64,000 bases of DNA from Costus lasius (Eukaryota > Streptophyta > Magnoliopsida > Zingiberales > Costaceae). The notes under the pieces are model-generated. The model saw only the letters and a program-made list of their open reading frames with translations. It searched no databases and had not been told where the DNA came from. Made by a program: the position numbers and the translations under genes. The stretch spans positions 67,316,018 through 67,380,017 of the forward strand of contig CM050453.2 of the NCBI GenBank assembly GCA_027563935.2. The letters are read 5' to 3'. This document shows positions 36,308 through 48,136 of this stretch, one piece after another. Position 1 is the first letter of the stretch. Every line of letters starts with the position of its first letter.

Positions 36308-36326
36308 TAGCGCCGTTGCCGGGGAT
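36308..36326 (+). other. Fossil tRNA-Asp primer-binding site inside the E2 5' LTR
   Basis: TAGCGCCGTTGCCGGGGAT, one mismatch from the complement of the plant tRNA-Asp 3' end. It lies 38 bp before the LTR end, so it cannot prime correctly. The same is present in the 3' LTR (52858-52876). Confidence 0.75.
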
Positions 36327-36370
36327 TAGTCCTAGGTACACACCAAACAACTTGGGATACAACATGTTGT

Positions 36371-36388
36371 TGGCGCCGTGGCCGGGGA
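36371..36388 (+). other. Primer-binding site of E2, tRNA-Asp type
   Basis: TGGCGCCGTGGCCGGGGA, six bases after the LTR end. It differs from the tRNA-Asp complement at one position (T to G). This site type is characteristic of Athila/Tat Gypsy elements. Confidence 0.8.
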
Positions 36389-36639
36389 CCTTAGTTTTGT
36401 TAATATCAAAATAGTTGTTAGTATTGCTAGACTAGGTTTTATTTGTTTTAGATCTAACTTTGTTTTTTGTTTTTGCAGGTTTTGGATTTTCAGAAGTTGT
36501 GACCGAACTGAGATTTTCTAAAATTTATGAATTTGCTTGTGTTTTATATTTTTCTCTTTTTTTTATATTTTGAAAAAAAAACAAAATTTTGATTGATTGG
36601 TGTTGGATTATCTTTCTGTTCTTGATAGATTTGATAAAT

Positions 36640-37946
36640 ATGTCTTTCATCACAATCCATGGGCATCTCAAGGAAGTAAGTTATACATGCCACAAGGTAA
36701 ACATGAAGATGATTCACGATGCACTCTTGCGCACATATTGAAATTACACTCTATTCCTTCTATTAGATGCAATATCTGTAAATGTAATGATCATTATGCT
36801 TATGAATGTCAATTTAGAAATCATGCAAATCCCAATTTACCATGTTATCAAGATGATTATTATTATCCTAGTTGGGAAAATCAATATTCTTTTTATGATG
36901 ATTACTCTGAACATGTTTCCGAACTATACTTTGAGGACACGGAGTAATCTAGGTTAGAATCCATGCTTGAAAAATTCATGACAAATCAAAACCAAATAAT
37001 GACAAATAGAAGTAAAGAAATTGAAGATTTTAAGGGAATAATTGGTCAGCTTGCTTCTCAAGTAGAATCTTTAACTGCTGATTCTTAAATTTTGGAAACC
37101 CAGTTAGCACAACAAGCATGTTTATTTGAGTTTGAAACTAAAGAACTTGATTTAGAAAATTCTCCCTCTGATTATGATCGTTTTGAGATTGAGCCTTATG
37201 TGGACATTAATGCATCTCACTCTGATTTTGATAATTCTGAATTTGATTCCTTTGATAATGTATTATTGGAAAAGGTTGAGGAAATTGATTTTGAAAAACC
37301 CTCTTTTGATGAAATTGATGCTTTTGATGATATATCATTTATGGTTAAATCTGATTAGTTTGAAAATTGTGATATTCATGTACCTCAATCTGATTTGGGT
37401 GAAAATTTTGAAGTTGATGATAAGCTATTTATTGATAGATATGAGGAAATTGATTCTCAAATTAATTCTTTTGTGAAATTTGATGAATTTGACTCTGATT
37501 CTAATGATGAATTATTGGTGGAAAAGCATGAGGAAATTGATTTTGATAAATCTCACTTCGATTTGGATGATAATTTTGAAATTAATAAATTATTTTATAG
37601 TGGGCTTGATGAACTTGAAAAAGATTTGCATAGTACAAATATTGATGAACCTCATGATGGTGCTTTGCCCATATCTGCTATTCACTCTTCTGATGTATTC
37701 GAGAATTTATGCTTTATTGAAGAACTTAATTTGAGACATAGACATTATTTTGATGATCCAATGCTATCTTTTGATCAAAGTCCTATTGCAATTGAAGATA
37801 AAAATTTTAAAAAAGGACTTATGATTTTACTCTCTGATAAATTTAGGAAGATCATTGAATACCCTTTGTGTGAAGCTGAAAATTTTGATTTTGATTTCTG
37901 CATATTTGAGAGAGCCATGTCAATCATGATTTATATGAAATTCTAG
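36640..37946 (+). pseudogene. Zinc-knuckle plus acidic-repeat protein of E2, degenerate
   Basis: The only coding region of E2. Just after the probable start at 36640 it is one base out of frame with the G copy. It then reads HHNPWASQGSK, one CCHC zinc knuckle CNICKCNDHYAYEC, and a conserved block FRNHANPN...PCYQDDYYY. After stops at 36945-36947, 37086-37088 and 37356-37358 (all in the same frame) comes a strongly acidic domain with repeated units such as EKHEEIDFDKSHFD and FDDNFEI, ending near IIEYPL. No protease, reverse transcriptase or integrase motif is present. The knuckle suggests nucleic-acid binding, perhaps a Gag-like role. Function of the acidic part is unknown. Confidence 0.75.
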
Positions 37947-38184
37947 ATATTTGGATTTGTGGCTAAACTTTTTGGACAGTGGAAAAAGAAAAATTGTATG
38001 CTCTTTATTTTGGTACTGATTCACCTACTTCACCATGAGATTTGATTTTTGATCATGCTATGACCTAAAAACTAGCGCTTCTTGGGAGGCAACCCAAGCA
38101 ATCTTACTTAGCTTAGTTTCCTTTATTTTAGTTTATTTTTAGAATTAATTTTTCTTCTCTTTTTGCAGGTAAAATCAATTTTTG

Positions 38185-38470
38185 TGCAAAATACGGCACT
38201 GCCGTAATAATTTTTACGGTGCCGTAATTTCACCATTTTCTTTTCTGAGAGTTTTAGTGTTTTACGGCACTACTGTAATCGTTTTCACGGTACCGTAATT
38301 TTTGAATTTTGAATTTTTGAAATTTCAAATTTTTCAAAAAAAAAAAATATTTATGTGACTAATTTTATCGCAGTACCGTAACCATGTTTATGGTACCGTA
38401 TTTCCTGTATAATCTGATCCGAGAATTTGTCTCTATTACGGCACTGCCGTAAAGAACATTATGCCCATAA
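38185..38470 (+). repeat. Palindrome cluster downstream of the E2 ORF
   Basis: Three pairs of palindromes of the TACGGCACTGCCGTAA and TTACGGTACCGTAA types, pair members separated by about 10-12 bases and pairs by 40-60 bases, with decayed versions among them. The same cluster follows the ORF in G (45896-46185). Confidence 0.85.
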
Positions 38471-38499
38471 TTTTTGAATTGCTTTCTGCTTATCCGAGT

Positions 38500-39100
38500 A
38501 GGTGTTTTCTTGCTGCGATTTTAAGAATCTGGGTCACGAAAATTTTTTATCTTTGGCACCATCACGAAGTACTCATCTTTGTCTATCATCTGGATATTTT
38601 TTTTGAATTTTAAAGTTCATGGATCATTCTAAAACAGCTAGCATCTTTTTGATAATGATTAATTTCTACAGTAGTTTTTTCTGACTAATCTGATTAGCAC
38701 TTTTGCTGCCACATTTTAAGATGCTTCGGTGACTTGAAACCTTGATTTTTCACTTGTAATATAAAGAACATGTGTTGTTCTATCTTGTGGATTAATTGTT
38801 TTCAGGATTTTATTTTCTGATCATTTTAGGACACATAGCAACTTTTTGAATCTGATTAACTTTTGTGCAGTTTTTGCAGTTTTATAATCTGAGTAGCCTT
38901 CTTTCTGTTGATACCCTAAATTCCTGATAGATTTTGATCTTTTCATTTTCATACATCTAAAAAGAACATATCTTATTCTACAACTTGGTTTTGTTCATTT
39001 TCTATTTGGATCATTAAATTTTATTTTAGGGTATGGCTACTTTTCATTAAAAATTCAAAAACTGCTCGGTTTGCTTTCTACCTGTTATTGTTTATTTTGC
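38500..39100 (+). repeat. Degenerate ~190-bp tandem units in the E2 internal region
   Basis: Phrases of the form TTGCTGC-n-ATTTTAAGA...GGTGACTTG recur at about 38512 and 38701, with a weaker trace near 38870. Related units occur in J at about 50770 and 50970. Non-coding. Confidence 0.5.
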
Positions 39101-40200
39101 CTCCAGATTCAGAAATCTTCAAGAGCAACTGTCTTCCACCTCTAGCCACCATTGCATCTGCCTCTGACATCACTGTTTCCAGCCGTCAACGCTGGATTAT
39201 ACCATCTGTAGATTCTTACTTCTTCTACTGCCTCTTATTCCATTGATTTGATTTATTTATGCAGCAGACTCTTCATTAGTGACAGTTTTTTTTTATCTAT
39301 GCACCATTATTTATGGCACCCACCGGCCGACAATCTCACCTCCAGGACTGTAGTCTCTAGCAGGCCACTAGATATTACTCACTCTACTGTCGGCACCATC
39401 ATCATCATTACTAGCAGCTCTTCAGCTAGCCAATGTTCTACTTTTGCTTCTCAGCTGCATCAGCTCTTTCCACCAGCACTTTTCTAGACCATCGATGATA
39501 TCCCTGATTCTTCTTTGAGAAAATTATTTTTATCATTATTTTTGTTAGGAACTATTTTTAGACTGAGCCTTATGTATCTTAAATTGTGTAGGTAAAATTT
39601 TCAAAAGGCACACCTTTGGACTTTTCAGCATCTGCCCCGACACTATTTTTGGACTGAGCCTTATTTATTTTCGGTCAGAGCTTGCCATATAGTTTTGTGA
39701 GTATTGGTTGCACTTTCTTGTGATTATTCGATTTGATGTGATTATCTACACTTTTCTTCTCTTAGATCCATCACTTTACATCCATTGCATTGTTTGAGCC
39801 TTATGTGATTATACGGATATATCACTTTCGTCTTTTGACTGTATGAGTTTGATGTTTCACACCTTTTTAATTTTGACATTATTGATGTTTGAAAATTTTT
39901 ATTGAAGTGTAGAACTTTCTTGATGATAAATGAATCCATGCATGAGATTAGGACAAGACACTATTATGTTGAATTTATTTCTCTAATACATATCTGCTTT
40001 TGAAATTTTTCATTGATTAATGAATGAGATTTTGGGCAGATGTATTATTTGATGAATTTAGTTTAAAAGTGAAGCTATTTCTTTGAATAAAACTAGCATA
40101 TGAGTATGATTTTTGAATTGATGTTGATTGATCAATTTAGTTGATATTCATGCTATTTGTTATTTGATGGGAAGAAAGATTCCTTAATCCAAATAAAGTG
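39100..40200 (+). other. Non-coding internal region of E2
   Basis: A C/T-rich block (39110-39480), also present inverted in G near 45170-45480, followed by A/T-rich sequence. No motif is seen in the short frames. Confidence 0.6.
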
Positions 40201-40212
40201 GGGACTCCTCTA

Positions 40213-40247
40213 CTTGGCACTGTGTAAAATTGACAGTGGTACCGAAG
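40213..40247 (+). ncRNA. Conserved 3'-internal stem-loop of E2
   Basis: CTTGG, CACTGT, nine-base loop GTAAAATTG, ACAGTG, GTA, CCGAAG. The inner stem is perfect and the outer stem has one bulge. The other family copies keep the stem with compensated changes. It is a cis-acting RNA or DNA structure, not a gene. Confidence 0.65.
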
Positions 40248-40825
40248 GACATGGGTTGAAGTACAAAAATAAAAAAAAAATAAAATAAGGGAAAGAGAGA
40301 AAAGAGAAAAAGGAAAAGCATGTGTCTATGTGGGTGCATGTCATCCAAGGGATCGATCCACATTAACTCCGCTATCTTTGGTAACAATCTTCCTACTAAA
40401 AAGATATGAGTTCTATTACATTGATTATGTGATCAGTGTACTCTAACTTCGCCACCAAAAAAAAGGTGGTAATCGAATTAGAGAATGTGGACGATACAAA
40501 AATAGAAACAAAAAAGGGAATAAAAAATTTGTGAGTGGAAAAAGATCTTGGAAATCCTATTCCTGTAAACAAAAGTTGATAGTTATGAATTGAAACTGGA
40601 TGAAATCTTGAGATTGATATTCTACTTATTGTACACGTTGCGAAATTTTATTTGATTAAGTTGTGGATCTCGAGAATTGAATTCAAAGAGTGATGTGTTT
40701 ATTTGAAATTTTATGAAGCAATTGGTGAGATTTTTCATTGGTGATTATATTTTAGAAATTTATTCTTCATAAGAAAGTCTATGTCTATGATCAATTTTTG
40801 AATTTTTCTTGGTTTTTGCTTGAGG

Positions 40826-40852
40826 ACAAACAAAGTTTGAGTCTTATGTGTT
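40826..40852 (+). other. Polypurine-type tract before the E2 3' LTR
   Basis: GCTTGAGGACAAACAAAG, the phrase typical of plant Gypsy elements just before the 3' LTR, then the LTR start TGATGACACT at 40853. Confidence 0.65.
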
Positions 40853-41231
40853 TGATGACACTAAAATTTATAGTAAATTTCATGCCATTTTATATATCTT
40901 TTCGTGTCATATTTATGAACTTTTCCTTGTTTTTAAGCATTATTTGTTAAATACCACGGAATCTACACAATTTCTTGTTTTTCATGAATTTCAGGTAAAA
41001 AGTGCTATATTTTGATGGATTTTGAAGGATTCGAGCACAACAATAGATTCCAGACATCAAAACGAAGTCACACGTCAAATTTCAGGAGAATCAGCTTCAT
41101 AGCGAATTACGACACCCCTATAATGGATTTTACGGTACCGTAATTCCACCATAAAATTACGGTACTGCTATAATCCCTGAGAGGTACTGTAATTTGGGAA
41201 GATTTCGACCAGAGAATTTCGTGAGATTACG
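40853..41231 (+). repeat. E2 3' LTR, first piece
   Basis: Aligns with 32740-33023 plus 34780-34866 of the 5' LTR, so it lacks solo LTR H. It stops inside a palindrome at 41231, where element J begins. TSD TTACG is at 41227-41231. Confidence 0.83.
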
Positions 41232-41901
41232 TGATCGGGGCAGAGACCACAGGCCACGACGATACAAATGGAGTCTACGACTACCGTAGGCAAAGGATCG
41301 GAAGCTTCACGAATAAGCTAGCAAGCTCACCCCTAAGCTAGCTCAATAATAGAGAAAGGACTATTTCAACTACTCAATAAATTTCAGAAATCAAGCCAAT
41401 CTAGCCATATTTCCTAGGCGTTTCAAACCAGTGAATCATGGACCTCATCCAACGTCCATTTTCATGCCAACAAGGACGGAATCTTCTCCAGCCACGCAGC
41501 AAATCTCAAACGAAGTTCAACAATGGAAACAAGCTTATGATGGAAGCGTGGCAACGCCTCGAAACCTTTCAACGATAACTTGCAGCCAAGAAAGGAATCA
41601 CCAATGTCTCTTTGCAGCCACCTTCGCTCAGCCCACGCTCACAATCTCTCCAACATCTCTCTACTGCCAAGGAAGGAAGGAACAACGTCTCTCTCGCCAC
41701 CAATGTCTCACGCGCAATCTTCACCCTATATGTATCACGCATGCGTCCTTGTAATAGATAGCATTTCTGAATCAAAGAAATAGTTCTTGTGTCTTCCATT
41801 GGAATCGGATGTTTCCTATCCTCTTCTACTCTGAGGTCCTTGTGTCACCTAGTTTTCCCCTCTTCTCCTCATTCCCTAGTCTCCCTTTCCTCCGCTGCAA
41901 T

Positions 41902-43905
41902 TGATAGCCCGAAAGGGAACACTACAAGTTTGGCACGCGTGTACCTTGGACTAATTCTTGGTAACAGCACCAAAAACTTGTTGATAGGCTTCCGCAAGTG
42001 CACAGAACTATCGAAGTAATAAAGAAAAGTATCAAATCCAGAGGAACCTTATTGTCAATTACCAAATAATCATTTTTTCGCTAGCTAAGTAAACTGAATT
42101 TGACAGAAGTAACTATGTAGAGAATACGCTAAAGAGATAATCAGAGAGATAAACATGGGACTAGGGTTTCATCCTCCTTGATTCTAATGATAAGATATAA
42201 ATAAAAAGGGTCGTCAATCAAATCTTGTTATGATAAAGACCTAATTTACTTGATAAAGGTATTGTCTCACTTTCGTGCAGACAATCATGCAGATAACTGA
42301 TCCTCACTTTCGTGCAAGATCTATTTTCAATGCTGAAGGTAAGTAAATCATCAATCAAAGATTACAGGGATCAATTTCGTGTATCCGGATTCTAAGTTGA
42401 TAATCTCTAGTGGAGTCTCAAGGATCACTTTCGTGCATCCGGATTCTACACTAGTTTTACTTATGGAACTCCAACGTTCCGATCCTCACTTTCGTTCAAG
42501 ATCTCCACGTTTGACAAATAGACTCGATCTATAGATATATGTTATAATCATGGCATGGCAATAATTCTACTAGAACAGATCAAATAGGATCTACCTAAAG
42601 AACGGTTCCTAACATGCAATTCTTGGGTTCCAAGCTCTCAAGCAAATCACCTTTCAGTCTCATTGCGAAAACTCTAAGAACATAATTAATAACATGCAAT
42701 TATAGAGAATCTAAGCACAATTTATCACAAGAGTAAAATTATCACAACAAAGATTATCATGACGAAAGAAAAGAGTTATCTAATCATTAAAAATCAAAGG
42801 GATTAAACCCTATGTCCCAAAACAGTATTAAGCTTGCATGGAGAAGAAAATACAATAATCCATAAATTCAGAAGATCAAAAATCAACTAGAAAAGAGGTT
42901 TTAGAAAATACAGCACGGCTGTGAAATATTTCACAGCCGTATTTTGCAAGCAGAACTCGATGAACAGTGCTATCACCACCGATTTTGTTGATTCCTCCTC
43001 CAATTGAACTCCTTTTCCTCTGCAACTTCTGGGCTGTGGTCTTCTCCTCCAGGAGAAGCTTCTGCATGAAAATCAAGGCCTGAAGTGCCCTCTATGCCTC
43101 TCGGCGCGAGAACAAACCTTAGCCACCTCTTTGGCGATTTCTCCCTGGATACGTGATAAAAGTTCCCATTTTTCACTTCATACGCCTTCTCCTCTTAAAG
43201 ATGAAGGTGCAGCAACTTTCAGATCTAAATTTGGAGCTTTGGATCAAAAGTTATGGCCTTCGCAATTTTTGGGCCGAAAAACTCGCGTTTTGACAAGAAA
43301 TTACGGCCGTGTAATATGTATCGGTTGAAGCTTCTGATCTGATGTCGTCTGGGAATTACGGCACTATAATATGGTTTACGGCCAGTGCTATAAAATTGGC
43401 TGAATTCTCTGTTCGTAAACGAGTGGAAAATATGGCCCGTGAAATCCCTTACGGTAGTGCCGTAAAATCGGGTGAAGTTTCTGTTCTAAAACGCTCCGAA
43501 ATACGGTACCGTAATAATGTTTACGGCCGGTGCCGTAAAATCCAAAGATCTTTCTATTTGCAAACTCCTCAAAATACGGCAGTGCTCGGATTTTACGGTA
43601 CTGTCCGAAATTACGGTACCGTAAAATGTATTACGGCACTGCCGTAATTTGCAGACTTGCTCCGTTTTGCATGAAATTTCTTGGGTGATCTCCTCTTGAT
43701 GATGGGAACTCTACTATGTGTTTGATTTTGCTTGAAAACTCCTTGAAATAGTGCCTTTTTACCTGTAAATCATTAAAAACCAAAATAGAAGTAGACTTTG
43801 CAATATTCGATAAATTTAGCATGAAAACAAGTAAAAGATCCTCAATTTTAGCATGAAAAGATATAAAAAATGATGCAAAATATACTATATATTTTGATGT
43901 CATCA
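41902..43905 (-). repeat. 3' LTR of G
   Basis: TGATGACATC at 43905 (minus strand) to ...GGGCTATCA at 41902. It contains a 26-bp perfect palindrome at 42915-42940 and a dense palindrome cluster at 43294-43652. Confidence 0.88.
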
Positions 43906-43940
43906 AACACATAAGGCTCAAACTTTGCTTGTCCTCAAGC
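43906..43940 (-). other. Polypurine-type tract of G
   Basis: The minus strand reads GCTTGAGGACAAGCAAAG shortly before the LTR start at 43905, matching E1 and E2. Confidence 0.65.
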
Positions 43941-44318
43941 AAAAATCAAAACTTGATTAAAAGAATAACCTTTTCATGCTCAATAAATTTCTAAAATACA
44001 ACCTATCAATGAAAAATTCCACCAATTGATTTACAAAACTTCAAGTAAACATATCATCCTTAGAACTCAACCCTCTAGATCCACAACTCAATCAAATAAA
44101 ACTTTGCAACTTATATAATAAAAAAAATCTCAGTCTCGAGATTTCACCTTTGTTCTAGTTTAAATCTATCATACCTTTGTTTACAGGAATTAAGTCTCAA
44201 AGATCTTTTTTCACACAGAACCTTTCTTTTCTTGTTCTTTCTCTCTCTTTTTAGTTTTTGAACAGATGGCATGTACCCACATAGATACACACTTTTTATT
44301 TATGACTTCAACTCTTGT

Positions 44319-44353
44319 CTTCAGTACCACTGTCAATTTTACACAGTGCCAAG
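44319..44353 (-). ncRNA. Stem-loop copy 2 of G
   Basis: Minus-strand CACTGT, loop GTAAAATTG, ACAGTG, preceded by CTTGG. The outer stem is weaker than in other copies. Confidence 0.6.
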
Positions 44354-44408
44354 TAGGGGAGTCTTATTCTTTTTCACTCTCAAATTTTTTATAGACTTCA
44401 ACCCATCT

Positions 44409-44443
44409 CTTAGGCACCACTGTCAATTTTACACAGTGCCAAG
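44409..44443 (-). ncRNA. Stem-loop copy 1 of G
   Basis: Minus-strand CTTGG-CACTGT-GTAAAATTG-ACAGTG-GTG-CCTAAG, with inner and outer stems both kept. It lies 90 bp from copy 2, close to the 95-bp and 86-bp spacings in E1 and at 22244-22364. Confidence 0.65.
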
Positions 44444-44449
44444 TAGGGG

Positions 44450-45895
44450 AGTCTCTCACTATTTTTTTTATGGATAATGGATTCTTCCTTCCTAACAACT
44501 AGTAAATTAGACCAAACATCAACTAGGCTAATCAATTGACATCGATTAAAAATTACACTCATATGCTCATTTTATTTAAAGGAATAGTTTCACCTTTAGA
44601 TTTTATCCTTCAAATAACACATCTACCCAAAATTTCATTCATCAACCAATGTCAAATTTCAAAGATAGATATGCATTGAAGAAATAAATCTAACATGATA
44701 GGGTTTTTCTCCAATCACAAGTATAAATACTCACATCATCAAGGAAAATATTTTATCAATAGAAATTTTATCAATAAATCATGCCATCATATAGTAGAAA
44801 GTGGATCATATGCTTATATCAATTTTAATAACAAATTTGAATAATATCACCATCAAAACAATGAGTTCCATAAAATCATTTTTCAAGAATAAACCAATAA
44901 GTAGTATAAAGTCAAAGATGCACTATAAGAAATAGTCATTAATAAGAGAGTGCAAGTGATACTCACAAAACCATATAGGTCATGCTCAATCGTTGTCAGG
45001 CTAGTGCAGCTGGGTCCAATGATGTGCCTTTTGAAATTTTTCTTCAAAATTTAAGGTACATAAGTCTCACATAAGGCTCAGATCAAAAACAGTCTCAAAA
45101 ATAAAAAAAAAATAATTATCTCAAAGAAAAATCAGAGATATCATCGAGGGTCCAGAAGATTGCTGGTGGAACATATGCTAGCTGAAAAGCTGCTAGTAAT
45201 GATGGTGATGGTGCCGACATAAGGGTGAGTAATCTCTAATGGCATGATAGAGAATTCAGTCCTAGAGGTGAGATCGTCGGGCTATGGAAGATAATACTGC
45301 ACATAAAAAATCATAGCCAGTAATGAAAAGTCCACTGCATAAATAAATAATATCATGGAATAAGAGGCAGCAAAAGAAATAAGAATCTGCAGGTGGTATA
45401 ATCCAGTGTCGACGGCTGGAAATAGTGATGTTAGAGGCAGATGCAGTGGTTGCTAGAGGTGCTGCAAATCTGGAGTCAAAAGAAACAACAACAGATAGAA
45501 AGCAAATCAAGCAGTTTTTGAATTTTTTTATGAAAAGTAGTCATACCCTATAATAAAATTTAATGATCCAAATAGAGAACAAACAAAACCATGAAGTAGA
45601 ATAAAACTTGATCTTCCCAGGTATGTAAAATCGAAATCTATCAGGAGTTCAAGGTATCAGCAGAGAGAAGGCTACTCATATTACAAAATGAAAAACTGCA
45701 CAAAATCTAATTAGAATCAAAAAGTTGCTATGTGTTCTAGGACAACCCATGGACTTTAAAATTCAGCAAAAATATCCAAATAATAGACAAAGATGAGTAC
45801 TTCCATGTCGTGCCAAAGATTAAAATTTTTCTCAACCCAGTTTCTTAAAATCGCAGCGAGAAAACACCTACTCAATAAGCAGAAAGCAGTTTTGA
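44450..45895 (-). other. Non-coding internal region of G
   Basis: A/T-rich sequence homologous to 38500-40200 of E2, including the C/T-rich block at 45170-45480. Frames here (for example 45262-45510) are not supported by any motif. Confidence 0.6.
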
Positions 45896-46190
45896 AATAC
45901 GGTACCGTAATAGTCTTTACGGCAGTGCCGTAATTTGCAAACAACTCTCGGGTAAGAAATAATCAGGAAATACGGTACCGTGAAATTCCTTACAGTACAG
46001 CCGTATTTTTCAAAAAATTTTTGGATCGAAAGCAGTCGAAATTACGGCACGTGAAGTAGAAAATGGTCAGGAAATACGGTACCATAAAATAAATACAGTA
46101 CCGTCGTAAAATATAGAAAACTCTCGGGAGAAGAAATTAGCACGGATTACGGGCGTAAAATAGATTACGGCAGTGCCGTATTTTGCGTCA
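45896..46190 (-). repeat. Palindrome cluster downstream of the G ORF
   Basis: Four pairs of TACGG...CCGTA palindromes, some decayed, in the same place as the E2 cluster at 38185-38470. Confidence 0.85.
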
Positions 46191-46332
46191 AATTTGGTTT
46201 TCTTGCAAAAAATAAAAGAAAAATTAATTCTAAAAATAAACAAAAATAAAAGCAACTAAACTAAGCAAAAGTGCTTGGGTTGCCTCCCAAGAAGCGCTAA
46301 TTTTAGGTCCATAGCTTGACCAAAAATCAATA

Positions 46333-47866
46333 TCATGGTGAAGCAGGTGAATCTGTTCCAAAGTAGATTGCATGCAATTTCTTCCTCTTCCGTTGTCCAA
46401 ATATTTTAGCCACTAATTCAAAAATACAGAATTGCAAATAAATCAAAATCAAAGTGGCATTCTCAAATATGTTGAAATCAAAATAAAAATTTTCAATAAT
46501 CTTCCTATGTTTGTCACCAAGCAGAATCATATGTCCTTTCTTCAACTTTATCTTTTCAATTGCAATAAAAGTAGGACTTCCATCAGAATAATCAAGCATT
46601 GGATCATCATAACAATAGTCTTTATGTCTCTCATTAGAATCCTCAATAAAGCACAATTTCTCAAATAGATCACAAGATTCAATAGTAGACATGGGTAAAA
46701 TATCAACATGGTGAGATTCATCAAAGTTTGTAAAATTCATATCCTTTTCAATTTCATCATGCTCATCATCAAACAATTTTTCAATATCAAAATTATCAAC
46801 AAAATCAAGATGAGACTCTTCAAAATTAATTTCCTCATGCTTCCCCACAAATAATTCATCATCAGAAGAGTCAAAATCAGAATCATATGAAAAAGAATTA
46901 ATAGAATCAGAGTTGACGACAAGAGATTTATTATTAATTTCAAAAATATCACCAAAATCATAGTGGGGCTCATCAATGTCTATAATTTTTGAACCTTCAT
47001 CATGCTCATCAGATTTAACCATAAATAAGACATTATCAAAATTAGAATTATCATCAAAAGAAGGTTCTTCAATTTCAATTTTCTCAATCTTTTCCTCAAA
47101 TAAACTATCGGATAAATCAATTTCACAATCATAAAAATGAGATTCATGAATTTCCACATAAGGCTCAATCTCAAAACAATCATAATCAGTGGGGGGAATT
47201 TTTAAAATCAACTTTCTCAGCTTCCAAGTCAAACTCAAATAAACAATCATGTTGTGCAATCTGGGTGTCTAGCAATTTAGTATTAGCAGTCAAATATTCT
47301 TCTTGAAAAGAAATTTGATTAACTAAACTCTTAAGATCCTCAATGTGCTTTCTTTGATTTGCCATAATTTTTTCACACATGATTTCTAAGCTAGATTTTT
47401 CAGTATCCTCATAGTATGACACAGAAACATGATCGTGGCAATCATCATAAAAAGAATTTTGATTTTCCCAACTAGAATAATAATGATCATCTTGAAAACA
47501 TGGTAAATTAGACTTTGCATTACATCTAAATTTGCAATCAGAAGAACAATGATCAAAATATCCACAAATATCACATCTAATAGAAGAAGAATAATGATCA
47601 TCTTGATACCATGGTGAGTTAGGATTTGCATGATTTCTAAATTGACATTCATAAGTAAAATGATGAGAAGACTTACAAATATTACATGTAACAAGATAAG
47701 AGCGTAATTTCTCAATTTCCTCAATAGACATCTGTGATTTATCTGTATGCTCCTAGCATAATTTCGCTAATTCTACAATAGACATTTGTGAATAATCGTT
47801 ATGCTCACCTTGTTGCATGTATCCCTTACCTCTTTCAGAAGCCCATGAATTATGATAAAAAGACAT
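46333..47866 (-). pseudogene. Zinc-knuckle plus acidic-repeat protein of G, nearly intact
   Basis: Starts at the ATG at 47866 (MSFYHNSWASERGKG). It has one early TAG at 47755-47753, then two tandem zinc-knuckle modules, CNICKSSHHFTYEC and CDICGYFDHCSSDC, both CX2CX4HX4C and each followed by a similar FR..A...P..QDDHY tail, about 37 residues per module. A coiled-coil-like stretch (IMANQRKHIEDLKSLVNQIS) follows. One base indel near 47200 shifts the frame, after which comes the acidic domain with repeated units (EKIEKIEIEEPSFDD, GKHEEINFEESHLDF) and a basic end (GQRKRKKLH). It is homologous to the E2 ORF along its whole length. No enzyme domain. Probably a Gag-like or regulatory nucleic-acid-binding protein; that is inference. 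Confidence 0.78.
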
Positions 47867-48112
47867 ATTTACCAAATCTATCAAAAGCAGAAAGATAATC
47901 CAACACTAGTCAATCAAGAATTTTTTTTTCAGAATATAGAAAAAAAAAGAAAATCTAAAACACAAGCAAATTCACAAATCTTCAGATATCATAGTTCTGT
48001 CACAACTGTGAAAATCTAAAAGCTGCAAAAAGAAAAAAACAAAGTTAAATCTAAAACAAAAATACTTAGTCTAGCAATACTAACAACTATTATGATATTA
48101 ACAAAACTAAGG

Positions 48113-48130
48113 TCCCCGGCAACGGCGCCG
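48113..48130 (-). other. Primer-binding site of G, tRNA-Asp type
   Basis: The minus strand reads CGGCGCCGTTGCCGGGGA, one mismatch (first base) from the tRNA-Asp complement, six bases inside the LTR end at 48137. Confidence 0.82.
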
Positions 48131-48136
48131 AAAACT

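Larger units (their letters stand above)
32740..36364 (+). repeat. 5' LTR of E2 (contains solo LTR H)
   Basis: TGATGACACC...GATACAACA. Palindromes lie at 32985-33023, 34785-35025 and 35371-35398. Near the end, 36308-36326 matches the tRNA-Asp primer site with one mismatch, although the real primer site lies outside the LTR at 36371. The 3' LTR is roughly 92-95% similar where I compared. Confidence 0.85.

Noticed and set aside
37174..37476. Leucine- and isoleucine-rich frame overlapping the acidic domain of E2
   Set aside because: It is the out-of-frame shadow of the acidic repeats (GAT/GAA codons read one base off); the same artefact occurs in G at 46737-47183.
43294..43652. Regularly repeated palindromic words resembling a CRISPR array
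   Set aside because: Spacing and repeat sequence vary, the spacers are themselves similar between LTRs, and the setting is a plant retrotransposon LTR.
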